A DNA stretch of 64,000 nt from Pampus argenteus. Its lineage: Eukaryota > Chordata > Actinopteri > Scombriformes > Stromateidae. The translations under genes were made by a program, and so were the position numbers. Within the stretch, counting starts at the first letter, position 1; each line of letters opens with the position of its first letter. Positions 1-12,600 of this stretch are shown piece after piece. The stretch covers positions 3,928,501 to 3,992,500 of the forward strand of contig CM072870.1 in assembly GCA_036937835.1 (NCBI GenBank), written 5' to 3'. Under the pieces are notes generated by a model. That model worked only from the letters and a program-made list of their open reading frames with translations, was not told where the DNA came from and did no database searches.

Positions 1-566
1 TCCTGCTTAAATCATCTATTTCCCCCTGCCAATCTGCAGTGCAGCCACATCCAAAGACATCCGCCGACAGCTCCATCAGGGTGCTCCCGATTGCCCGCCT
101 GACCGCCCACCGCCATTGCTCAGTCAATCCGCATGAAAAAAAAGCCCCCCCACCATTTCTCCACGTCCCCTTCCTTTTCTGTCCTCTCTTCTTTGGCTCC
201 TCTCCTTCTCCCTCCTGAGGGCTTTGAACTTTCATATTAATTTTTAACAGAAATTTCTTCTCCTCCGCAGCCTACCCCCTCTGGAGCTTGATATTTGTTT
301 GAAGTTACTGTCTTTAGACTCTGCAAGGACACAGACCCATCCCTATCTCTTCCTTGCCTCCTCCTTCCTGTGTGTCTAAACCTCACGTGTCCTCACGTGG
401 GGTTAATTTGTATGAACGTTCTGTCTTATACTACCTTATTTCAAATCATTCCTCAACCCTCTGTCCTTCTCTTTGTGTTTCTGTCCTTCCTATTTTTTTT
501 CTTCCACTTTCCCTCTTTTCAAATGCCAGTGTTTGACATCCATTTCCTGCCGGTTGGTTTTTACAG
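1..566 (+). other. ect2: ect2 intron, 3' part
   Basis: Pyrimidine-rich intron DNA upstream of the first visible ect2 exon. I looked for the preceding human ECT2 segment (ending QEELIKALK) and did not find it, so that exon lies before the window. No other gene seen. Confidence 0.7.
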
Positions 567-659
567 GCCATAAGAGTAATGGAGGTACCGGTGGTAAAGA
601 TAAGAGGAGGCGAGGCGGGTGCCGAGGAGAAAATGATGATAAAATCTATAGTCAATATG
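567..659 (+). CDS. ect2: ect2 exon, BRCT0 start (first exon in window)
   Basis: Follows a TTTTTACAG acceptor and ends before GTACAG; 31 codons, phase 0 at its 3' end. It encodes MEVPVVKI, identical to human ECT2 at that point, and a segment ending KSIVNM, matching KSVINM. This is the start of the N-terminal BRCT0 repeat, which helps hold ECT2 in the autoinhibited, centralspindlin-responsive state. Confidence 0.93.
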
Positions 660-3600
660 GTACAGTACAGTGTCTGCCTCTCTGTATGACTGTCTGACAC
701 TTTGATGGGAACTTGGGGAGTGCTGCATGAGTTTTAATTCACACTGGGTACTCACTCAATCATTGTGCATGGCCAAGCCACCGATGGTGAATTGATTTGT
801 AGGGTGAATGTTTAAATATAAGTAATGTAACATTTGATGTCTGGATTGCTCTGTGACAGAGATTTGCACTCAAATGTCAATGCGAGTGTCTTGGCTGAGA
901 AGTAATGTTGAAGTCATTTAAAACACTTTCTATTGAGCTTCATTGTATTTGAAAATGGCCAGTGTCTAGCTATTTTTACGGCAGTTGCAAGCAAACCCCA
1001 CAAAAATGTCAAAAAAACATTAGTGTGATCAATAGTAATGGACCTAAGAGCTTTGATTTTTGAGTGTCATCTCCTGTTAAAGGAATCAAATGTTTTGTGA
1101 AATGTACAAATATGCTTTCTTTCTGAGAGTGAGACGAGGAGATAGATAACGGTCTGTCACATCTAGAGTCAAGATTTGTGTTTAAATTCAGGGAAACAAA
1201 ATCAGACCTACCAACAATCTAAAGCTCACTTACTTACCGTATCTCATTACAAACTTACAAAGTAAGTGTACAGATATCCATGGGGTGCAATCCAATACCC
1301 ATAGTACCATACTATTTACTGTGCCAGAAAAAGACAGATTAGGGTATCTGAATTGTATACATGCTGAGAACTAAAACTAAAAAGTAGAAAAGTAGTACGT
1401 GATTGGGAACGCAGCAGTGGTTCCCAGATGCAGCTTGCTTATCATTTTTCAAAAAAAATAAAAATCTGTCCACTACTGACCAAACACCGTCATCCTCAGC
1501 TGTACTTTATGGTAACTGCAAATGTTAAAATGCTAACCATCTAAACTAAGGTAAACATCACAATGTTAGCATGCTGACATTAGCATGTATCAGTGGGTCA
1601 CAGGGGCACTTGCATGGCTGTAGACTCTTAGTCTTGTTCCATCTGTGTTTATGTACAGATTTAAAAAAAAAATAAATTAAAAGTTAATTAGTGAGCTGTA
1701 GAAGTGTTGGTGGGTGTATTCATTTTCCCTTGATTCTGGTCTTGATGCTAAGTTAGGCTATACTCATGCTGACTGCAGCTCTGACTTTAACACGCAGACA
1801 TCAGATTGGTATTGATCTCTTCATCTCACCTTTTAGAAAGAGAGCAAATAAATTCCTTTAACGTGCGTCTAAGGAAATGTGGATCCTAACAGTGTAATAA
1901 CAAATGTGGTTGTGTGTGTGTGTCACTCTGCCGCTGCCTCTCCACTTTTGCCTTTGTCACCAACTAGAACTAATTCTCCTGAGGTAATTTTTTTTATGGG
2001 CAGGTTTACAGGTAGCACAAGTAATTTCACCCCTCCAGCACCACCATCTCTGCCCATAAGCAGCCCAGCAGTTAGCTTGTGATTTAATTTCTGCTCTCTG
2101 TTATCGCAGCCATTGATTCAAACAACTCTACTCTGATTCAGAGTAACGCTTTCTCTAATCTGAGAGGGCAGAACTGATTGTTTTCATGCAGCACTGAGCA
2201 ATTTTATTGCTATATGGCAGAGAGAGGGAATATGATTGTGTCCACAGAATGTGTAAGAGTGAATGATTGTACACTGCAGACTTTTCTATACCTATTTTTT
2301 TTTTTGATGGATTAAAGACATCTGCAGTGGTCGTAAGAGTTCCCTTGACCTACGTATATATAATCTTTGATAAACTGTTGTATGAGGAGACATGGCCCTC
2401 CTTTCAGATATTTTATGAAAGTTTACAGGCAGACAATATTACAAAGTATAACTAGTCAAAAGGCTTGTATAACTATTATGACCTTGATTCAGAACATTAA
2501 AAAACATGTGATGCAGAACACTGACATTTCAGTGAGGAACTAAGTTGGTATTAAAAAATACGTTTTAATACAATATTTAGTCTCAAAATAGTTTAAACCT
2601 GGGTGATAATAAACTGGAGGTGTGGCTCTAAGGATAGCAGTGTTTGTAGGTCTACCACTTTGGTCAAGACTGAAATGTTTCAAATACTTGACATGAAATG
2701 TTATACACACATTTATGTTCCCAACTCATGAATCCTATGACCAAAATCTACCAATGAACTAAACTATCTCTTAAGAACCAGATATTTTTCACAGAAGTTG
2801 GTAGAGACCAAACCAGAGCTAAAAGTAAAGTGAATGTTGGACTTGCATTCATGAGTTGGCAAGAAACACGACCGTGAATGTTGCTCCGTATTTGTTGGAT
2901 GTGTAAATGTGAAACTGTTTGCTAACTTTAAGACCATAATTTATCAAACAAGAAAGACTGCTTAAATGCCTCGTCAATCATTCACATTTTTAGGGTTCGT
3001 TTCCTAATTTGTAGGCAATGCAGAAAAATATTTCACAGATTTAAATTGTCCTTATTTGTTAACCGTAATTATTACAATTAACTATGCAATGAAACTAACT
3101 AAATTAACAAGGCCTTTTCTTCACACTCTGGTAATTTGCTGATGAACTCTGTGCTTCTGAATGCTATTTTTGCTTTTCCAGTCCATCGTGTACCGTTCCA
3201 TTAATCTGTATTGTGATTCTTCCTATTCAGGACATCAGCACCCCATACATAATGACAAATAACATCCAGGAGTTTGGCGACGGAGAGAACACTGATTTTG
3301 AGACGGTGTTCGTCCTCCCAGACTTTGATTCTCCTGACTACAGCTACCTCTACAAACATGACAACCGCATCGTCGGGCCTCCTGTTGTGCTGCACTGTGC
3401 TGCGAGGGAGGAAGTAAGTCATCGAACCACAACATATATTCACAGACATAATGATGTAATTAAGATGTGTAATCTCATACAGTGTTTCTCACTTTCTGGC
3501 TTCTTAAATGTCATGTGGGGAGGGTCCATCACAGACATGCCTGAGATGAAGCTCAATTTTGAAAAAGCATGACGCAAAAAACCAAACCAAAGTATTACAG

Positions 3601-6600
3601 CTGTGAACAGGATGATGAACAGGAGCTTCCTCTGCCTGCTGTGCTGTATGTCTGCCAAGGGCCAAAGACAGAGGACACTAATGTGGAGCATGAACAATAC
3701 GCCCTGATGCTCTGCACATTTGTTAGCTGAAGACAGCACACACGCATACGCAGGTTTACACTGCATTGCAGAGAATTATAACGATGTATATCTCTTGGTG
3801 GTGTAAGGCCATGTTGCAGTTTTTCATCCACGTCAAGCATTTATCTGACTTAAAAGCTGTTTCAGTTTATTTATTTTAACCATTGTTTTTCCCTATACTC
3901 TGGATTAAATGATGTAGTTCTACTTTGTCTTAAATTACATTGACATTTGTGTATGTATACAAATGAAAAAAATAAATATTAGTTAGTATTTGTAAAATAT
4001 GATTCTGTAGTATTTGCACAGGTTCCCAGAGAGTTGTTAATCATATTGTTCAAAGACAAAATGACTTATTAAAACGTATATTTTATATTGCACTTGTTTT
4101 TTTTCTTTCTCTCGTCCCCACAGCCTCTTCCATTTTCATGCCGTCCTCTGTACTCCACCACCATGCTTAACCTGGCGCTGTGTTTCACCGGCTTCAGGAA
4201 CAAAGATGAAATAGTGAGTTGATTAATTTAACAATATGTAACTTTAACTTTTTCTTTATTAAAAGGGGGTATTTTATGTATTTTGAATATATTTAATGTC
4301 TTAGAAGGGTCTGTCTTGTTGATATAGACTCAAGCTTTTCTAAACAAAATAGTCTTTTGGGAAACATCATGCAAGTTTCATACTTAATTGTAGCTTACTA
4401 CTATGGTTCAATTTGTCCGATTTGTTTCCCTGCTTGGCTATGGCTCCAAGCTATACAGTGGAAGCTATGGGACCCTGCATCTCCACACACCTTTATGTGT
4501 GCGCCCTGCTTATTTGACCCTGTAAGCTTCACTTATCTCACGACAAACCACTTATATTTGCATGAATTTAATATTAACAGCTGTCACCGCAGCACAGATG
4601 CTTATCAGCCACAGTATATATTGGACAGTAGCAGCGACCCTGTGTGTGCTCATCTGCTTTGCAGAATGAAGGTAGCTAATTGTATAAAAATGCATATATA
4701 ATTTATATAATGCACAGTATATAAAGAATAGGTTGTAGCAGGGCTCGTGTTCTCCAATTTTAATAAATCAGCGGTTATAAAAATATGTAATGTTGATTCA
4801 CTTAATGTGGAGCTAAAATTACTACAAATTTATTTAAAATGTTCTCAGCATGATTTAGTGTCTGTTTAGGAGTCTTAAGATATCATAAATGATCTTTTGG
4901 AAGGAGTAGATGCTTACTGGTAAGCTTGGCTCTGATAAATCTAACAATATGTTAAACAGAGGTTTTCCTCCGACAGTAGGAAACAGCTGAAGACTTGATT
5001 ACAAGAGTCATTTAAAAACTACATTTAATTCTGGTGGTTTTCTATTGGGTTTGTTTTGTGCTGCTATTTTCCATTAAAGTCAATGGAGAGTGTTGTTGTT
5101 GCAGATTCTGATGTATACACAGCATCTAGGAATCACATGTATACACCATGCTTGTTTACGCTGTCATCTAATCAGGGACTATAATCATCTCTGGTAATAA
5201 ACTACCTGGTAATCTAGATCACTAGCAGAGGGAACAATCATGTTCTACTTTGATATATATATCTATCCCTGTTTGTGCTCAGCTTGTGCTTGCTTACTTT
5301 GTTGTCCATGTAGAAGAACTTGGTGAATCTGGTTCATCACATGGGTGGGACCATCCGGAAAGACTTCAGCACCAAGGTCACTCATCTCATCGCCTACTCC
5401 ACTCATGGAGAGAAATACAAGGTTCGTACAAATGTACTTTTTTGTCCACTGTGAACGTTATATTCTCTATACAAAATTATAGAAATGTTTTACAGAAATG
5501 TTTAGACAATTGAGAAATTAGGGCAAAAAGGCCTAAAATCCACATGACCAGATATTTAGATAACCATAATAATGTTAATTATTAGCCCTAATGGTTGAAA
5601 CAACTGAATATTTCAATATTCCATGGAATTAGTGGAAGAATTACAGCTCCAGGCCCAGTCGATCAGATTTTGTGTTCTTTATTTATTCTTTCTCCTGTCT
5701 AAAATACACGTGTCACCTAAAAATGTTCAATAAAACAGGTTCTTTTCAGATAAATGTTTACTTCTGTAGCGTTTCAGCTGCATTCACTTAATTTCGGTGG
5801 TCCAGCGCAGCGAGAACAATGGTACCGCTGCCCAAAATCTCAACAATCCATCAAGATCAGAATAGTGCCAGCACAGGAATGCATGTTAGAACTAAACAGA
5901 GATCAAAGTGAAACCAGGATGGAGCCAAAATGAAAATTAAACCCTCAAATTAAAATATTACTAACTCAAATAAAAAACAATGGGGAAACAGCTCAAACTA
6001 TAGAACCAATGATTTATTTTTTTCCTCTGGATTTGTATTGAACACCACTTCTCCCACTCTCTGGTTGAATAATCAGTATGAGCAGGAAATTATGTAAAGT
6101 TCCTCCCAGCTGAGCTTGAATCCCAGTGTGTTTAGTTCTGATTTCTGAAAGAGGTAATTTAAATCTCAGTTGGATCCTTTATTTATTTATTTATTTTTAA
6201 ACAGAGTTCAATACAAGGCCTTCTCCGGAGGGATAAATGTAGACAGGTGAATAGATGGATGAATAGATTGACACTAGTCATTCTCTTGGCTTCTCTCTAC
6301 ACAGAGGAACAGATGATTGATGCTGTATTTCTTTCAGTCATCTCTGGCAATGATTTTCTATGTCATCTTTTTTTTCATTCTCTATCCTTTCCTCTCAGTT
6401 GTTGCCTTTACCTCTTTCTCCTCACCACATCCCCATTTTCCCTCCTCAAAGTGTTTTTGTTCATGTCGAACAAGACAAAATGCAGAAAGGACTTGTTTGC
6501 TTCGTGACAAGCAGTCACAGTGTTTTCTATTTGAAAGTGTGAATCTAAATTTAAAAAAAAAAAAAGTGAAAAACAGAAACTGTTTGAAGCATGAAGCCTC

Positions 6601-9600
6601 TCATTCTTGTTTTTGTATTGTACCTGAAGAAGAAACTGTTGGCAGCCGTCATATTCGCATTGTGATTCTGACTGACAGAGCAATCTGGAGTAATGAAAAC
6701 AGACTGGGGATGCATCGACGGTGGAATTATTTGATGTCATATAGTGATAAAATCGTTCATACATACTTGTGCGTAAATGCCATGCCCCTTCCGTCTGTTA
6801 TTATGCCTCTCTGTCTACCTCATCTCTTTGTTGCACGTATACTCATTTATGTTTTTATTTTTTTTCCCCCACTCTTTACTCATCTCGTAGCTGGCTGTGT
6901 GTATGGGGACACCCATCCTCACTCCATTATGGATTCATAAGGCCTGGGAGAGAAGAGATGATGTGTAAGTTAAAAATCCTTGAAGGAAGAAACTTGTGTT
7001 TTAGCAGATTTTTTAAAACAAATTTTATTCATGCTTAATAGTTAATTAGTAGTTAATTTACTATGCGAGACTTTTGATCTGTTAACAATAAATAAATATA
7101 TTTTCTCTCTAAAAAACATAACCAAACACTTTTAATAAGAATAGGAATCGGATACTTTGAAGTACGGTAACCACGGGGGATATCAATTTAATAATTTAGT
7201 TGATTAAAAAAAAATATTAAGTGATAATGCAGGAGACAAGGGACACATGGTGTAACTGTCAGAAACTGTAATCTAGATTAGTTGTAGTACCCCGTTGTGT
7301 CACTATTTCTTCCTATTTAATTAAATGGAGTAACAGGTGTGCTTATTGTCGTTGTTTAAATCAATGCCACTTCTTACATTGCTGTGTATGTCAGTCACCT
7401 AGCCTGGCAGTGATTTCCACCTTACACCACCTACAAAATATAGTAGAAACACTAGGAACCTCTTAGCAAAGCCTCAAATGGTTCTTTAAAGTTGAGGTTG
7501 TGATGTGCTCCGGGTAATAATGTGTGTATTATTGCACGGGACATTTTGCTCTCTGGTGGATAAACTCCTCTGTTTCTAAATGATCTTAAACACATCTTTG
7601 ACATTTCTGATTTGCAATGTCTGTTACTCTCTTACCAACGTATATGCTGATTCTGATAAAAGCTATAATTTATCCTCAATAATGTTAGCCGTATCTGTGT
7701 ATCAGGCTCTGATTGTTTGATTGCGCTATTATACAAGCCAAGAAGAGAAAATATCTTACCGTTATGCATGATATATGCTCTTCCTATCATTCAAGTTTTC
7801 CAATAATAAATGAGTTCTGATAGAGTTAGACTCATTTATTATTGTTTTAAAATTAATATTATTAATTTGCACCTTCAATACTATATTTAATTAATTTTTA
7901 TATGTTCCTTTTAGGGTAGTTGCTACATAGTAGGTCCTCTGTTGAATGTGAAATTGCAATAAGTAAAACGCATTACTCGACACATTGTCGTGCATTTTCA
8001 CAATATATGCTTGATTTACCCACACATCCTTTGAAATAATGAAAGCAAGCTACACATTGCACATTGATGGATCAATAACACGGTTTGGCAGTAAAGTGGT
8101 TTCTCTCACCTTCATGTGTTAAGGTCGTTCCATGCGGGAGAAGAGGCGTTTCGAACAGAGTTCAAGGTGCCTCCATTCCAGGACTGCATCCTCAGTTTTT
8201 TGGGTTTCTCAGATGAAGAGAAGGCCAACATGGAGGAGAGAACTCTCAAACACGGTCGGTGCCGCAGCACACACGGATCTGCCATAGTATCTCTGCAGAA
8301 GTGTGTTTGTGTGTGTCTCTCTCTCTCTCTCTATCTCTATATCTATCTCTATATCTATCTCTATATCTATCTCTCTCTCTATATCTCTCTATCTCTCTAT
8401 CTCTATCTCTCTCTTTCTCAAATCATCTTCATGTTTTTCTGTGTCTCAGGTGGCCGCCATCTTGAGGTTGGTGATGAGAGGTGTACACACATGGTGGTGG
8501 AGGAAAACTCAGTGAAAGAGCTTCCGCCTTCTCCCTCCAAGAAACTCTTTGTTGTCAAACAGGAGGTAAACTTTCAGTTTGTTGGCACTAATGCTGACGT
8601 GGCATGTCTCTTGGTAAAATATATGATATTGAATATTGATGGCTTGTAAATGAACATTTTGGAAGTTCAATTACAGTACAGTACACAACTCAGATTGAGT
8701 AGAGCTTGCTGAGAACTACCTCAACATATTAGAGTGACTGGTTTACTCTGACTTTCTGTTACAAGATAATGCAGACACAAAGGGGGCAAGAGAAAAATGA
8801 ACAATACTCTGTTGTTTCCCCTCTAAACAGAATGCCAAATGATCATCTGATCAGGATTCTTTTTGGGTTAAAACTCAATCAATACATCCTCTGCTCCCCT
8901 TCTCTCCATCTCTGCTGTCAGAGAGACACATCAATAATAGATTTCCCTTTTCATTAGATGAATAATTTGAACCAAGGTAGAGTGGTGGTTTAGCTGTAGT
9001 CCCAACCCCACAATCAATTCAGTCTTGTCTTTGCTCTGCCAATTTTCATAGGAAAGTGTATATCATAATCCTATCAGAAATCTTTTATTTTTATTTTTAT
9101 TTTTAATAATTTCTGCTGATTTTGTCCTAAAAACCGTTTCCACTTTTCTGTGGCAGTGGTTCTGGGGAAGCATTCAGATGGACGCTCGAGCCGGAGAGTC
9201 TATGTACCTCTATGAGAAGGTGAGTTTAGGTGTATCATTTAAACAAAATATCCTTTCACTTACCTAACAACACAGATGATTTTCTGCCCTTTATATCTGT
9301 ATAAGAATAAAGAACAAAGGTTTTTAAGTATTTATACATGTTGCAAGTTCATTATGATTGACATTTATTTTGTTTGCATTTTACGAGACGAATGAACAGA
9401 CCACGTTTAGCTAGATGTCGATAGACATAAGTCAAATGAAAAGCATTATTTTGTTAATTAAATGTTAATTTTATGATGATTGTCAGGAAAGATTGCATTT
9501 GCATACATACCAAAATGAACTACATGCTTGGTACCGGTCTGTGGATCAATTGGTACCGGGCCACACAAGAAATAATTAATTATTTCCATTTTATGTATTA

Positions 9601-12600
9601 TCTGTGGTGCTCGATCTTATTTTGAAGGGATATTTAAACGTTACGATGGCACAGTAAAATTGTCAGTAAAACTTGGCCAACATGACAAGACTTTAAAATC
9701 GGGAAAAACAATTCCCAATTCGGATTGGAATATTTCAAAGGCGGAATGTGACGAGAAGAAATCAGTGTTACCCCACTCGCCTCACCGTGGGCATCCTTGA
9801 CATTGTTCCAGTTCGATATCATCATAAGTTGTGAAACATAAAGCTCCTTCTTGCTTTCCTTTATTAATAGTCTCATGTATGTATCTCGTCCCGCTGTTCT
9901 TCAGAACGACAGCCCGGCCATGAAGAAGGCAGTGTCTCTCCTCTCCCTCACCACCCCGAACAGCAATCGTAAGCGAAGGCGTCTGAAGGACACGCTGGCT
10001 CAGCTCACCAAGGAGACGGAGATCTCCCCCTTCCCTCCGCCACGCAAAAGGCCATCAGCAGAGCACTCCCTGTCCATTGGCTCTCTGCTGGACATTTCAA
10101 ACACTCCTGAGACATGCAAAGCCTTGGCAGGTAAGATTGCTCGATCCAACCCGCAATCCCCTTTTCTACAATTTCGTGTATATACTGGTGGAATAATGTG
10201 GTACTTTAGTAAATTTGGTTATCTCCCTAATTCATAAGAGACCAGTAACAAGATGACCCCCTCTTCTTTCCAGCAGGCAGAGTAGGGAACAGTTCAGGGA
10301 GAGAAGGAGATGATACTGTAACCAGGAATACAATAAGAAGGAGAAAAACCAGGCAAAGGAGGAGTAGGACAGACAGGAATGAGAGAAGGAAAAGGTCCTA
10401 TCTGAGTACAAGTTCCCTTCAACAACCAGAGGAGCAGCCAGGAACTTCTGCAGGTCAGGTTCCGACTTCAGAGTAGGACTGTGCTGATACAGATATCAGG
10501 CCAGTGTGTGACTTGTATGAAGTGGTAAAGATAAATGAGTCATGCCCCCAGTTTATTCAGTTTAGAGAAGCGCTGTGGTCATGCAATCGGTGGTTGCTGA
10601 AAATAAAACTCCTTTCAGCGCTTTCGTCATCTGCCACTACATTTGTTACTGCCATACTGTCAGTGCTCACAGTAATCTGACAATTTGTAGTATTAATTAG
10701 GAAGTTAGTTACTGAGATACTGTGTTTTCTTAGGCAACAAAATTAGGACTGCTGATATCGAAACACATTTGTCCTATTTATCTCCTATCTACCTACTACT
10801 TGTTTTTGTGTAAAAATAGCTCTTGGCATATACACACATGTAAACTACCGTAGCGTTTGGCGAATGTGTCATAGAAATGATAACGGGTGTGTTTCCATCG
10901 GTTGAGGTGAAGAAAATAAATGGCCTTCTAAAGTCCTTGTGTCAAAACACATGTACCTGATATTCAGAAAATGTGTTCTGTTGATTCAGGCTTAATTTCA
11001 TGAGAACTCCTTGTTGTGTCTGGACACCTGGCAGTGTCTGTCGGTGCTTTACTGCAGCATTAACAGCTTGCCTTCCTCCTCGCCTGCCTTGTTCTCCAGA
11101 GAGTTCGAAGCCATCCAAGAGTTCGACTCCGGTTCTCTCCAAGCAGTCAGCCAGGTGGCAGGTCTCCAAGGAGCTCTATCAGACTGAGAGCAACTATGTA
11201 GACATTTTAAGCACCATCCTACAGGTAGGGGGGTGTGTGTGTGTCTGTGTGTGTGTTTTCGCACAGTGTGCACGTTTCTAACACTCACTCACAGGTTGGC
11301 CAGTCTGTTGCCCCTGACAACAGTTCCAGGTTGTGCTACAATCATTAAAGGTGTGTGTGTGTTTGGCCTGTCTTATCAGTTGGTCCCAGCTGAGAGTCAG
11401 ACAGCTGACCAGTGAGGGAGAAAATGACCTGCCTGACCATTTCTCTTTCAGTCCCTCCCCTTCAAAATCTTTCGCTCGTTTTTTTTTTTTTTTTTTTTTT
11501 TGCTTCCTTTTTTCACTGTCTCATTTAGGCTTCCTCCATTTTGATGTTGCTTTCTTTTTCATTCTCTCTTTCGCTGTCTTTCTGTCTCAAGCATCCTCAA
11601 TTTTTTCCATATTCTTCCGCTGTAATCTGTCTTCTCTGTTGTAGTCGACTGAGTTTACATCTGGATTTAACTGTTCCTTGTCCTCCCAAAAAAGCAGAAA
11701 GCCAGCTGGTTGTAAGGGTAGTGCCTTAGCCTTGGTGTGGCGTTGCCTCTCACCCTGTAGCTGCACTGCCATGTCATGTATTGAAGGAAAACACAATTGA
11801 GGCTGATTCCATAATCCACACATTAAGTAAACACTGCATGAGTTGTAGTGCTGTTGATTACTGCAGATGCTAAGTCTTTTTATACTCAATCTATGCTCAT
11901 TTTTTCCTGCTCTTTTACCTTAGAAATACAGCTCAAGTATATTTAACTATAACTATAAGTGCAGCAGTTTCCTTTTTTCATCTCACAGCCATTAACCAAG
12001 GCAACAGATAGTATAAACTCCTGTTCAGATGGGCAGCAGACAGTAGACTGTTAATTGGATTTCATTTTTCAATATGACACAGCAGTTACACAGGTTGACT
12101 GCAGGGAATTTGGTTAAAGTTAAATTATGCTCAGTCTTTATCTGTCGTCTTTCACAGATTTTGGTTGTCAGAATTACATTCAACTTGAATACAAACTTAT
12201 TTTGTTTATGTATTTCGAGGTGTAAGAGCAGATAATATGAGTCCTGTAGTAGATTGAACTTCATCCAAAACTGATAATCTGAAAAAATTACATTCTGAAC
12301 ATGAAGCAGACTAGAACTAAAAGGCAAGATCTGCGAAGACTCCAACTATTGATTAAATTGTCAATTATTTTCTTGATTAATTAGTTGTTTGGTCCATAAA
12401 TTGTCAGAAAATGTTGAAACATTTTGATCACCGTTTCCTAAAACGCAAGGTGACATCCTCATGTCTTAGTTTGTTTAGACCCAAAGATATTAAGCATTCT
12501 ATATATAGTAAAATTAGAAGACATGACATCTTCGTGGTTCTCATGTTATTTTCCATTTGCAGCTGTTCAAGCTTCCACTGGAAAAAGAGGGGCAGGTGGG

